A stretch of 64,000 bases of DNA, from contig NZ_BSDE01000001.1 in the NCBI RefSeq assembly GCF_030268085.1, forward strand, positions 372,001 through 436,000, in the 5' to 3' direction. The notes beneath the pieces are model-generated. The model saw only the letters and a program-made list of their open reading frames with translations. It did not search any database and was not told where the DNA came from. Source of the stretch: Geothrix limicola. GTDB lineage: Bacteria; Acidobacteriota; Holophagae; Holophagales; Holophagaceae. The number at the start of each line of letters is the position of its first letter. The first letter of the stretch is position 1. The translations under genes were made by a program, and so were the position numbers. Positions 8,002 through 16,396 of the stretch are shown here, one piece after another.

Positions 8002-10848
8002 GTGACCAAACGGAGCCTCTGGCGCCTCGTCATCGTCCTGGCCGTGCTGTTCGGCTGTGGATACTTCTTCCTGCCCCTTTCCAAAGTGAAGCTCGGCCTC
8101 GATCTTCGGGGCGGCGTCCACTTCGAGCTGGAGGTCCAGGGCCAGGAGGCCCTCGCCGCCGATCTGCGCGATGGCAAGGACCGCCTGGCCTCCCGCCTCC
8201 GCGAGAAGGGCCTCCCCACCGCCACGGTGCGCGTGGATGGCGCTTCCCTGCGCGTGGAAGGCACCGGTCCCGACCAGAAGGCGACGGTGGAGAAGGTAGC
8301 CAAGGACTTCTTCCCCGGCTACGTCGTCGCGGTGGATGGGGACGGTTTCCGCCTCACCCAGAAGGAGACCTACCAGAAGCAGCTGAAGGACGACGCCAAC
8401 AAGCGGGCCCTGGAAGTCATCGAGAAGCGCATCCGCGACATCGACCCCGCCAACGTGCTCGAGCCCGAGATCACCGCCAGCGGCACCGAAGGCAACCGCA
8501 TCGTCGTCGAGATCCCCGGCATCGAGGAAGGTGACCGCGAGCGCATCAAGGCCCTGCTGTCCACGCCGGGCCGGCTCGAACAGCGCCTGCTCGCGAAGGC
8601 GCCCCAGATCTACTTCGCGTCGAAGGACGAGGCGCTCGCCGCCTACAAGGGACAGATCCCCCAGGAATTCGAACTGCTGCCCGAGATCGAAAGCGAGCGC
8701 CAGGCCCGCCGCGCGGGCCAGCCCGTGGTCAAGGCCAAGGCCGGCGAAGAGAAGATCAGCCGCTGGGTGCTGCTGGAAAGCCGCGTCGCGGTGGACGGCG
8801 CCGACATCATCGATTCGCACCGCGCCTCCAATTCGCAGACCGAAGCCAACGAAGTCAACTTCACCCTCAACAAGAAGGGCGATGACGACTTCGCGCGCCT
8901 GACCGGCACCGCGGCCGAAGAGAACCGCCTCATCGCCATCGTGCTGGACCGCAAGATCGTCACCGAACTCAGCGCCAAGGAAAAGATCATCGGCGGTGCC
9001 GTGCGCATCAGCGGCAGCTTCTCCGCGCAGGAGGCCGACGATCTCGCCAGCCAGCTGCGCAGCGGCGCTCTGCGCGCGCCCATGAAGTTCCTCGAAGAGG
9101 GCGTCGTGGGCCCCGGCCTCGGCCAGGATTCGATCCGCTCGGGCGTGACCTCGGCCCTGGTGGGCTTCATCACCATCATCGGCTTCATGGTCTTCTTCTA
9201 CCGCTGGTCCGGCGCCAACGCCATCGTCGCGCTGACGGTGAACGTCATCGTGATGATGGGCCTGCTGGGCTCCTTCCGCGCCACCCTGACCCTGCCCGGC
9301 ATCGCCGGCTTCGTGCTGACCCTGGGCATGGCCGTGGACGCCAACATCCTCATCTTCGAGCGCATCAAGGAAGAGTTGGCCCTGGGCAAGAGTGTGCCCG
9401 GCGCCATCGACGCGGGCTTCGACCGCGTGTTCTGGACCATCGTGGACAGCCACGTGACCCAGCTCTTCGCGGCGCTGCTGCTCTTCATCTTCGGCACGGG
9501 CCCCGTGAAGGGCTTCGCTGTGACCCTCACCGTGGGCGTCGTGGCCTCGCTGTTCACCAGCATCTACATCAGCCGCTTCATCTACGACTGGGTGCTGGAG
9601 CAGCATCCCGGCACCAAGACCCTGTCTGTGGGCATCCACACCTTCTTCAAGGGTGCCTCCTTCGACTTCATGAAGTACAAGGGACAGGCGCTGGCCATCA
9701 GCTGGGGCATCATCGTCCTCAGCCTGCTCTTCGTGCAGCCCTGGAACCTCACGCACAACAAGCGGATCCATCTGGGCATGCAGTTCGTGGGCGGCAATGA
9801 CATGACGGTGCGCTTCCGCGGCGCCATGGAACCCGAGACCATCCGGGCGGCCCTGGCCAAGAACGGCTTCGCCGATGCCACCGTGGTGCCCTATGAAAAC
9901 TCGGACAAGTCTGTCCGCGACTTCTCCGTGAAGGTGAAGGCGGCCAAGGACAGCGATCAGAAGGACAGCACCATCCAGGCCAACATCCTGCGCGGCATCT
10001 TCAAGCAGCTGGATCCCGAGGCCGCCGGCAGCCCGCTGCCCGCCCTCAACCTCGAAGGTTCGAAGACCCTGGCGGACGCCCTGACCAAGGCCAACCCGCT
10101 GCACGTCGCCAACGACGAGGCCGTCCTCACCGCGACCTACGGGCCCCTGGCCGACAAGGTCATCGCCACCCGCGATCGCCTGCCTTCGGGCCTTTACCAC
10201 GCCTACAGCGAGCTGCCCCAGGATCTGCCCCAGGCCGTGAAGGACACGGTGCAGACGACCTACCGCCTCGGCGCCGTGGGCATCCGCAAGAACGAAAGCT
10301 TCTCGCCGAGCATTTCGGGCGAGTGGACCACCAAGACCCTCACCGCCGTCGGCCTCGCCATGCTGGCCATCCTGGCCTACGTGATCTTCCGGTTCACCGC
10401 GAGCTTCGCCGTGGGCGGCATCGTCGCTCTCGTCCACGATCTGCTCATGGCCCTGGGGCTCTTCGCGGCCTTCGGCTATGAGTTCAACGTCCCCGTGGTG
10501 GCGAGCTTCCTCACCTTGATGGGCTACTCCATGGCCGACACCATCGTGGTGTTCGATCGAATCCGCGAGAACAGCCACCGCCAGGATTACCGCCGCGTCA
10601 GCGTCACCAAGCTGGTGAACGATTCCATCAACCAGACCCTGGGCCGGACGATCCTCACCTCGCTGTCCGTGCTGTTCGTCTCGGTCTGCCTCTGGCTCTT
10701 CGGCGGTCCGGCCCTCCGAGACCTGGCTTTCCCGCTGGTCATCGGCGTCATCACCGGCACCTACTCGTCCATCTACATCGCCGCGCCCGTGGTGGTGTAC
10801 TGGGACCAGTGGTTCGGCGGCAAGGACAAGTTGAAACAACACGCTTGA
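8002..10848 (+). CDS. secDF: SecDF, fused SecD-SecF protein export membrane protein
   Basis: One frame encodes both SecD and SecF (948 residues). The SecD half has the N-terminal helix, LGLDLRGGVHFELEV, a large periplasmic domain, and the helix block with GFVLTLGMAVDANILIFERIKEE cut here to its key DANILIFERI. The SecF half starts near residue 560 with a new helix and ends with GYSMADTIVVFDRIREN and the final helices. SecDF uses the proton gradient to pull secreted proteins across the inner membrane. I chose GTG at 8002 because TAAGGAG lies six bases upstream; the ATG at 7972 would put this ribosome site inside the gene. A terminator follows. Confidence 0.95.
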   Translation: MTKRSLWRLVIVLAVLFGCGYFFLPLSKVKLGLDLRGGVHFELEVQGQEALAADLRDGKDRLASRLREKGLPTATVRVDGASLRVEGTGPDQKATVEKVAKDFFPGYVVAVDGDGFRLTQKETYQKQLKDDANKRALEVIEKRIRDIDPANVLEPEITASGTEGNRIVVEIPGIEEGDRERIKALLSTPGRLEQRLLAKAPQIYFASKDEALAAYKGQIPQEFELLPEIESERQARRAGQPVVKAKAGEEKISRWVLLESRVAVDGADIIDSHRASNSQTEANEVNFTLNKKGDDDFARLTGTAAEENRLIAIVLDRKIVTELSAKEKIIGGAVRISGSFSAQEADDLASQLRSGALRAPMKFLEEGVVGPGLGQDSIRSGVTSALVGFITIIGFMVFFYRWSGANAIVALTVNVIVMMGLLGSFRATLTLPGIAGFVLTLGMAVDANILIFERIKEELALGKSVPGAIDAGFDRVFWTIVDSHVTQLFAALLLFIFGTGPVKGFAVTLTVGVVASLFTSIYISRFIYDWVLEQHPGTKTLSVGIHTFFKGASFDFMKYKGQALAISWGIIVLSLLFVQPWNLTHNKRIHLGMQFVGGNDMTVRFRGAMEPETIRAALAKNGFADATVVPYENSDKSVRDFSVKVKAAKDSDQKDSTIQANILRGIFKQLDPEAAGSPLPALNLEGSKTLADALTKANPLHVANDEAVLTATYGPLADKVIATRDRLPSGLYHAYSELPQDLPQAVKDTVQTTYRLGAVGIRKNESFSPSISGEWTTKTLTAVGLAMLAILAYVIFRFTASFAVGGIVALVHDLLMALGLFAAFGYEFNVPVVASFLTLMGYSMADTIVVFDRIRENSHRQDYRRVSVTKLVNDSINQTLGRTILTSLSVLFVSVCLWLFGGPALRDLAFPLVIGVITGTYSSIYIAAPVVVYWDQWFGGKDKLKQHA

Positions 10849-10854
10849 TGTTCT

Positions 10855-10954
10855 CCGGGGGTTCCGCGCTGCGCGCCTCCATCTGACGCCACGCTGTGCG
10901 TGGCTCCCACTCGCCCGATGGCTCGTGGAGATGGAGCCTCCCCCCAGACCCCCG
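10855..10954 (+). repeat. Composite repeat after secDF, copy 2
   Basis: CCGGGGGTTCC begins eight bases after the secDF stop codon (CGGGGGT at 10856-10862 pairs with ACCCCCG at 10948-10954). The interior holds smaller GC-rich stems. It has the same ends as the element at 1805-1870 but a longer middle, and it also runs into a GAAGAAGCCCGG hairpin. Confidence 0.6.
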
Positions 10955-10955
10955 C

Positions 10956-10991
10956 GAAGAAGCCCGGCTGAGCCGGGCTTCTTCTTTTTTT
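10956..10991 (+). terminator. Intrinsic terminator of tgt-yajC-secDF
   Basis: GAAGAAGCCCGGCT GA GCCGGGCTTCTTC folds into a near-perfect 13-bp stem and is followed by seven T residues, a textbook rho-independent terminator. Confidence 0.93.
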
Positions 10992-11019
10992 CTGAACAAG
11001 CCATTCGGATGCTCGAAGG

Positions 11020-11910
11020 CTAGCCTTCCCAACTCACCCAGCCGGCTCGACCGGGGATCTCTCTGCGGGTGATCTCCTTGGCGGGGGGATTCGCGGCCAG
11101 CAGTTCGGGCAGCCAGTCGGCGTGGGTGCGGGCCTGGACGCCGCGGGCATTGAGGCCGGTAAGGAAGGCGTCGAAGGTTTCGAAGAGGGCGCCGCCTTCC
11201 ACTTCGGTGTGGAGGGCGTAGACGTTGAGGGCGTCCTCGCGCACCAGATCCCACACTTCGCGGTTCACCTGATCGGGGGTGCGGCCGTCCAGGCCCAGCA
11301 GCTCGTCCAGGGTGGGCAGGGTGGTGGGGATCTGGAGGGTGCGCAGTGTCTGTCCCTTCACGATGGGGTAGAAGGGCGCGAAGCCGCGGCAGTCGCCGGC
11401 GTAGGTGAGGCCGTAGACGTCCTGCAGCTCCAGGGTGGTGTCGTTGCAGCGCCAGGCGGGGCTGACGGCGCCCAGGGGCTTTTCGCCGAAGACGGTGCTG
11501 AAGGCCTCATGGGCGTTCGCGTACCAATCCGACAGCCAGCGGCGGGATTTCCGGTCCAGCAGATCGTGGTACTGCACGTGGTCCCAGCCGTGGATGCCCA
11601 CCTCGTGGCCCGCTTCTTTGGCGGCTCGCATCTCGGCGGCGGCGCGCTTCCAGATGATGGGGGCTGGCAGCAGCACGCCGTACATCATGGTCTTGAAGCC
11701 GTAGAGCTTGGGGGCATTGGTGCGCCGCATCTTGGCGAGGAAGCCCTTGCGGAAGATGCGCCGGATGGCCTTGCCGCTGTTGTCCGGCCCGAAGCTGAAG
11801 TAGAAGCTGGCGCGCATCTGGTGCTTGTCCAGCAGGCGCAGCAGGGTCGGAATGCCCTTGATCGAGCCTTCGAGGGTGTCGACGTCCACGCGGAGGGAGA
11901 TGGCTTTCAT
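11020..11910 (-). CDS. ArnD-like polysaccharide deacetylase family protein
   Basis: This 296-residue protein matches ArnD (PmrJ), which removes the formyl group from undecaprenyl-phosphate 4-formamido-arabinose during lipid A modification. Evidence is the N-terminal LRVDVDTLEGSIKGIPTLL, the SFYFSFGPDNSGKAIRR segment, the HEVGIHGWDHVQYHD motif with family metal/catalytic residues, and SPAWRCND. ATG at 11910 has AAGGAC upstream and gives the same length as E. coli ArnD. No other arn genes lie nearby, so the substrate is uncertain and could be another polyprenyl-linked or LPS sugar. Confidence 0.8.
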   Translation of the reverse strand: MKAISLRVDVDTLEGSIKGIPTLLRLLDKHQMRASFYFSFGPDNSGKAIRRIFRKGFLAKMRRTNAPKLYGFKTMMYGVLLPAPIIWKRAAAEMRAAKEAGHEVGIHGWDHVQYHDLLDRKSRRWLSDWYANAHEAFSTVFGEKPLGAVSPAWRCNDTTLELQDVYGLTYAGDCRGFAPFYPIVKGQTLRTLQIPTTLPTLDELLGLDGRTPDQVNREVWDLVREDALNVYALHTEVEGGALFETFDAFLTGLNARGVQARTHADWLPELLAANPPAKEITRREIPGRAGWVSWEG

Positions 11911-12180
11911 GGGGTGTCCTTGAAGCTTCCATTGCACCCGCGAATAACCGCCGCCACAAGCGTTTCGGGCCGTGGAGCGGTCTGATGGAGGTGGCTAGGT
12001 GGCTCGAAATGCGACGGAGACTCTTGTGCTTAAGCTTCTAAAAACGCCTTGTTTCCTGCGTTTCCAGCGCCTGAAAAAAGCCGATGGAAAAGGGGCTGCG
12101 CACCCCGTTATCCGATCTATGATCATCGCCGCACACCACCCCACACCGTTGACAGGCTTCAGTTCAGAGGAGGTTCCGCC

Positions 12181-12657
12181 ATGCAGAAGTCCCTCCACCT
12201 CGATCCCAACAAGTGCACGGGCTGCCTGCAGTGCGAGATGGCCTGCGCCTGGGAGAACTACCGCAGCTTCACGGTCGCCAAGTCGCGCATCAAGGTCTTC
12301 ACGTTCCATCGTGAAGGCCGCTTCGTGCCCTACACCTGCACCCAGTGCGACGAAGCCTGGTGCATGACGGCCTGTCCCGTGGACGCGATCCGCCTCGATC
12401 CCGAGACGGGCGCGAAGATCGTGCTGGAACCCACCTGTGTCGGCTGCAAGGTCTGCACCATCGCCTGCCCCTTCGGGACCATCAACTATGTGGCCCAGAC
12501 CGGCAAGGTGCAGAAGTGCGACCTCTGCGGCGGCGCGCCCGCCTGTGCGAAGGCCTGTCCCACGGGGGCCATCACCTACGTGGATTCGGATTGGACGGGA
12601 TTCGGGAAGATGCGCCAGTGGGCCGGCAAGACCGACACCAACCCGGCGACGGTGTGA
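12181..12657 (+). CDS. aorA: Four-cluster ferredoxin subunit of aldehyde oxidoreductase
   Basis: This 158-residue protein has four cysteine groups: CTGCLQCEMAC (residues 12-22), CTQCDEAWCMTACP (53-66), CVGCKVCTIACP and CDLCGGAPACAKACP. That is enough for four [4Fe-4S] clusters, as in DmsB/HycB-type subunits. It starts at ATG 12181 behind GAGGAGG. It lies 12 bases before the AOR gene, and the FAD protein follows, so it probably carries electrons between the two. The order matches AorA of the AorABC complexes described in Aromatoleum; the symbol is given on that basis. Confidence 0.88.
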   Translation: MQKSLHLDPNKCTGCLQCEMACAWENYRSFTVAKSRIKVFTFHREGRFVPYTCTQCDEAWCMTACPVDAIRLDPETGAKIVLEPTCVGCKVCTIACPFGTINYVAQTGKVQKCDLCGGAPACAKACPTGAITYVDSDWTGFGKMRQWAGKTDTNPATV

Positions 12658-12669
12658 GGAGCGACTGCC

Positions 12670-14520
12670 ATGGCATGGACCAAGAACGTCCTTCGCGTGA
12701 ACCTTGAAACCGGCTCCTGCACCACGGAACCGCTGAATCTGGCCTGGGCCCAGGACTACCTGGGCCAGCGGGGCCTCGCCACCAAATACCTCGTGTCGGA
12801 GATCGACCCGAAGGTCGATCCCTTCTCCCCGAAGAACAAGCTCATCTTCGTGACGGGCCCGCTCACGGGAACCATGGCCGCCACCGGCGGGCGCTACTCC
12901 GTGGTCACCAAGGGCCCGCTCACGGGCGCCATCGCCTGTTCCAATTCCGGCGGCTACTTCGGCGCCGAGCTGAAGTTCGCCGGTTGGGACATGGTGATCT
13001 TCGAAGGTGCGTCGCCCAAGCCCGTTTATCTGCTCATCCAGGACGGGAAGGCCGAGCTGGTGGACGCCGCCCACCTGTGGGGCAAGACCGTCTGGGAGAC
13101 GGAAGAGATGCTCAAGCGCTTCCATCAGGATCCCCAGATCCGTGTGGCGGCCATCGGTCGGGCCGGCGAGAACCGGGTGCTCTACGCCGGCATCGTCAAC
13201 GACCTGCACCGGGCCGCGGGGCGATCCGGCGTGGGCGCGGTGATGGGCTCGAAGAACCTCAAGGCGGTGGCCGTGCGCGGCACCCGCACCGACGCCTATA
13301 CCATGGCCGATCCCGAGGCCTTCATGCGCGCCACGGAAGCCGGAAAGCAGGTACTGGCGGCCAATGGCGTGACAGGGCAGGGGCTCCCGACCTACGGCAC
13401 CCAGGTGCTCATGAACGTCATCAACGAACTGGGCGCGCTGCCGACGCGCAACCACCGCGACATCCAGTTCGAGGGAGCCCAGGCCATTTCCGGCGAGGCC
13501 ATGCACACGAAGCGGCCCACTGACGGCAAGGCCAACCTGGTCACCAACGGCGCCTGCTTCGGCTGCACCATCGCCTGTGGCCGCATCTCCCGCATGGATC
13601 CAAGCCACTTCAGCATCCAGGACAAGCCGCAGTACCAGGGGGCTTCCGGTGGGGTCGAGTACGAGGCCGCCTGGGCCCTGGGCGCCGCCAACGGCGTCTC
13701 GGATCTGGAGACCCTCACCTACGCCAACTTCCTTTGCAACGAGGATGGCTTCGATCCCATCTCCTTCGGCGCCACGGTGGGCGCGGCGATGGAGCTCTAC
13801 GAACTGGGCCTGCTGACCAAGGAGCAGGTGGGTTTCGAGCTGCCCTTCGGCTCCACCGAGGCCATGGTCAAGCTGGCGGAACTGACGGCCCGGGGCGAAG
13901 GGTTCGGGAAGGAGATCGGCCTGGGTTCGAAGCGGCTCTGCGCGAAGTACGGGCGGCCCGAGTTGTCCATGACCGTCAAGGGCCAGGAGTTCCCGGCCTA
14001 CGACGGGCGCGGCCTGCAGGGCATGGGTCTCGCCTACGCCACCAGCAACCGCGGCGCCTGCCACCTCCGCGGCTACATGGTGTCTCCAGAGGTGCTCGGC
14101 ATCCCCGTGAAGATGGAGCCCCAGGCCACCGAGGGGAAGCCCGCCATGCTGAAGGCCTTCCAAGACCTTACGGCCGTGGTGGATTCCAGCGGCCTCTGCC
14201 TCTTCACCACCTTCGCCTGGGGGCTTTCGGACATCCAGCCGCAGATCCAGGCCGCCTGCGAAGGCGACTGGTCCGAGGAGCGCCTGCTCCTGGTCGGGGA
14301 GCGCATCTGGAACCTGGAGCGCGAATTCAACCTCGCCGCCGGCCTCACGGGCAAGGACGACACCCTGCCGCCCCGCCTCCTGAAGGAGCCCGCGAAGACG
14401 GGGCCCCAGAAGGGCGCGGTCTCGAAGCTGCCCCAGATGCTGCCGGAGTACTACCGGGTCCGGGGTTGGACGCCTGAGGGCGTTCCTACCGCCGAGACGC
14501 GAACGCGTCTCGGCGTGTGA
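12670..14520 (+). CDS. aorB: Tungsten-dependent aldehyde ferredoxin oxidoreductase, catalytic subunit
   Basis: The 616-residue protein is a full-length member of the AOR family, which binds a bis-pterin tungsten cofactor and one [4Fe-4S] cluster and oxidises aldehydes to acids. The N-terminal domain includes FVTGPLTGTMAATGGRYS and SNSGGYFGAELKFAGWD. The cluster cysteines are seen as CFGCTIAC (C296, C299, C303) with the distant C510 in SSGLCLF. The domain arrangement (N-terminal beta domain, then two helical domains) follows from family length. Substrate range cannot be read from sequence. Neighbouring genes supply ferredoxin, FAD reductase and MoaD-like functions. Confidence 0.95.
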   Translation: MAWTKNVLRVNLETGSCTTEPLNLAWAQDYLGQRGLATKYLVSEIDPKVDPFSPKNKLIFVTGPLTGTMAATGGRYSVVTKGPLTGAIACSNSGGYFGAELKFAGWDMVIFEGASPKPVYLLIQDGKAELVDAAHLWGKTVWETEEMLKRFHQDPQIRVAAIGRAGENRVLYAGIVNDLHRAAGRSGVGAVMGSKNLKAVAVRGTRTDAYTMADPEAFMRATEAGKQVLAANGVTGQGLPTYGTQVLMNVINELGALPTRNHRDIQFEGAQAISGEAMHTKRPTDGKANLVTNGACFGCTIACGRISRMDPSHFSIQDKPQYQGASGGVEYEAAWALGAANGVSDLETLTYANFLCNEDGFDPISFGATVGAAMELYELGLLTKEQVGFELPFGSTEAMVKLAELTARGEGFGKEIGLGSKRLCAKYGRPELSMTVKGQEFPAYDGRGLQGMGLAYATSNRGACHLRGYMVSPEVLGIPVKMEPQATEGKPAMLKAFQDLTAVVDSSGLCLFTTFAWGLSDIQPQIQAACEGDWSEERLLLVGERIWNLEREFNLAAGLTGKDDTLPPRLLKEPAKTGPQKGAVSKLPQMLPEYYRVRGWTPEGVPTAETRTRLGV

Positions 14521-14535
14521 ACGGCGCTGATCCCC

Positions 14536-15804
14536 ATGCGACACCTCATCATCGGAAGCGGGCCCGCCGGCGTCGTGGCTGCGGAAACCCTGCGCAAGGC
14601 CGACCCCGCCGCAGAGATCACGCTGCTCTGCGGCGAGGCCGGCCCCCCCTATGCCCGCATGGCCATCCCCTACCTGCTGAAGGGTGAGATCGACGAAGAG
14701 GGCACTCACATCCGGAAGGACGCGGACCACTACGCGCGCCTGCGCATCCAGCTGGTGCAGGCCCGCGCGGTAGGCCTCGACACGGCCCTCGACACGGCCC
14801 TCGACGCGGCCCAGGGCCAGGTCCGCCTGGAGGATGGTCGGCGCCTGCCCTACGACCGTCTGCTCATCGCCACGGGATCCCGCCCCAGCCATGAGCAGAT
14901 CCCGGGCATGGACCTGCCGGGGGTGCACAGCTGCTGGACCCTCGAGGATGCCCGCACCATCCTGGCCCAGGCCCGGCCGGGCACCCGCATCGTGCAGATG
15001 GGTGCGGGCTTCGTGGGCTGCATCATCATGGAGGGCCTGCTGTCGCGCGGGGTCGAGCTCACCATCCTCGTCCGCAGCGGCTACATGGTGCGGCGGATGA
15101 TGAATCCCACGGCCAGCGGGCTGATCCGCCGCTGGTGCGAGGGCAAGGGCGTGCGTATCCTCACGCACACCCAGCCCCTGGGGATCTCGGCGGCGGAGGG
15201 CGCCCTTCGGGTCGCCCTGCCGGAGGGACGGTCCTTGCCCGCGGACCTCTACCTCAGCGTCGTCGGCGTCGATCCGAACCTCGGCTTCCTGGAGGGCAGC
15301 GGCATCGAGATCGGTCACGGGATCCTCGTGGATGCCACGATGCAGAGCAGCGTGCCGGGCATCTACGCCGCTGGCGACGTGGCTGAGGCCGCGGACTGCC
15401 TGACCGGGCAGCGGCGGATCAACGCCATCCAGCCCAACGCCGTGGAGCAGGGCCGCATCGCGGCGCTGAACATGGCCGGGCTGCCCGCCCGGTTCAAGGG
15501 CGGTTTCGTGTTCAACGTGCTCACCACCCTCGGCCTGATGTCCTCGTCCTTCGGCGAGTGGCAGGGCGTGGCGGGCGGGGAATCCACGGAGGTGCTGGAT
15601 GAGGCACGCTTCCGCTACCTGAATCTCCAGTTCGAAGGAGAGCGCCTGATCGGGGCCAACTGCGTGGGCTTTTCCGATCACATCGGCGCCCTGCGGGGTC
15701 TCATCGAGGGGCGGGTGCGGCTGGGCGTGTGGAAGCAGCGCCTGATGGAGGATCCCGCCCAGATCATGCAGGCCTACCTCGCGGCCGGGCCCCGCGTGGC
15801 ATGA
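14536..15804 (+). CDS. aorC: FAD/NAD(P)-dependent oxidoreductase of the AOR cluster
   Basis: This 422-residue pyridine nucleotide-disulfide oxidoreductase family protein has the FAD motif IIGSGPAGVVAAETL at the N-terminus. A second nucleotide-binding motif MGAGFVGCIIMEGLL lies near residue 155, and the late FAD motif IYAAGDVAEAAD near 275. No redox-active CxxC pair is visible, so it resembles ferredoxin/rubredoxin reductases and NirB-type reductases. In AorABC complexes this subunit transfers electrons to or from NAD(P). It starts 15 bases after the AOR gene and its stop overlaps the next ATG. Confidence 0.88.
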   Translation: MRHLIIGSGPAGVVAAETLRKADPAAEITLLCGEAGPPYARMAIPYLLKGEIDEEGTHIRKDADHYARLRIQLVQARAVGLDTALDTALDAAQGQVRLEDGRRLPYDRLLIATGSRPSHEQIPGMDLPGVHSCWTLEDARTILAQARPGTRIVQMGAGFVGCIIMEGLLSRGVELTILVRSGYMVRRMMNPTASGLIRRWCEGKGVRILTHTQPLGISAAEGALRVALPEGRSLPADLYLSVVGVDPNLGFLEGSGIEIGHGILVDATMQSSVPGIYAAGDVAEAADCLTGQRRINAIQPNAVEQGRIAALNMAGLPARFKGGFVFNVLTTLGLMSSSFGEWQGVAGGESTEVLDEARFRYLNLQFEGERLIGANCVGFSDHIGALRGLIEGRVRLGVWKQRLMEDPAQIMQAYLAAGPRVA

Positions 15805-16055
15805 GGATCACGCTCAAGCTGTTCGCCAGCCTGGCGACTCACTTGCCCGTCGAGGCGCGCGTCCAGCACCGCGTGGAGTTGGAACTGGAGCCTGGCACCA
15901 CCGTGCAGGAGGTCATCCGCCGCCAGGGCATTCCCGAGGCCCAATGCGCCATGGTGCTGGTGGATGGGGTGTGGGTGGGACCGACCGAGCGTTCCGGCCG
16001 GGTGCTGGTCGAGGGGGAGGCCCTGGCCATCTGGCCCCCGGTGGCGGGCGGATAG
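15801..16055 (+). CDS. MoaD/ThiS-like sulfur carrier protein of the AOR cluster
   Basis: This 84-residue beta-grasp protein has a typical MoaD N-terminus (MRITLKLFASLATHLP) and ends in Gly-Gly after PPVA, the tail that is adenylated and thiocarboxylated in MoaD. ATG overlaps the previous stop (ATGA), so translation is coupled. A dedicated MoaD beside a tungsten AOR gene probably supplies dithiolene sulfur to the pterin cofactor; that link is inferred from position. Confidence 0.87.
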   Translation: MRITLKLFASLATHLPVEARVQHRVELELEPGTTVQEVIRRQGIPEAQCAMVLVDGVWVGPTERSGRVLVEGEALAIWPPVAGG

Positions 16056-16340
16056 ATGGCGCATCTGGAGATCCTGGAGATGAGCCTCAGCCGCGCGGAG
16101 TTCCTGCGCCTGCTGCCCGGGGCCGTGGGATCCGTGCCGATCGAGGAGGCCGGGACCTTCGGCGCATCCGATGGAAGACGATGCTGGACGCTGCGCCTCT
16201 GTCCCCTCGCCGATCAGCACGTGGGCAGCGTGAACTTGCCGCGCCACCGCGTGGAACTTCGTCTGGAGGGTTATTCCGACGAAGAGGCCGCGGCCTTCAT
16301 GGTCCGTTTCCATCGGGGCTTCCTCCGTGGGGGCGGATAG
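16056..16340 (+). CDS. Small protein of unknown function in the AOR operon
   Basis: The 94-residue protein starts on the base after the MoaD-like stop codon and is clearly part of the same unit. It is soluble with no signal peptide. It has two cysteines (in RRCWTLRLCPL), a central basic-hydrophobic stretch LPRHRVELRLEGYS, and a C-terminal amphipathic segment ending in RGGG. I do not recognise the family. Position suggests a role in cofactor insertion or AOR assembly, like the accessory gene (aorE) reported in some AOR clusters, but the sequence alone does not prove this. Confidence 0.75.
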   Translation: MAHLEILEMSLSRAEFLRLLPGAVGSVPIEEAGTFGASDGRRCWTLRLCPLADQHVGSVNLPRHRVELRLEGYSDEEAAAFMVRFHRGFLRGGG

Positions 16341-16384
16341 GCCCCGACGGTTTCTCTAGGGGCATGGATGACCGCTTCGTCCTG

Positions 16385-16390
16385 TATAAT
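16385..16390 (+). promoter_or_regulatory. TATAAT -10 element immediately upstream of POT transporter ATG
   Basis: A perfect TATAAT ends six bases before the ATG at 16397. Transcription would then begin at or very near the start codon, giving a leaderless mRNA. No good -35 hexamer is visible about 17 bases upstream, so the call is tentative. Confidence 0.45.
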
Positions 16391-16396
16391 CGGCGG

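Noticed and set aside
7435-11004. Long open frame on the minus strand opposite tgt-yajC-secDF
   Set aside because: It is a shadow of strongly coding plus-strand genes in GC-rich DNA; its translation is low-complexity, His/Gly/Asp-rich and matches no family.
12049-12180. Upstream extension of the AOR ferredoxin to an ATG at 12049
   Set aside because: No family match before residue 45 and a strong GAGGAGG site lies just before ATG 12181.
11995-15681. Open frame of about 1228 codons on the minus strand across the AOR genes
   Set aside because: It lies opposite clearly conserved AOR and FAD-reductase genes and shows no domain motif.
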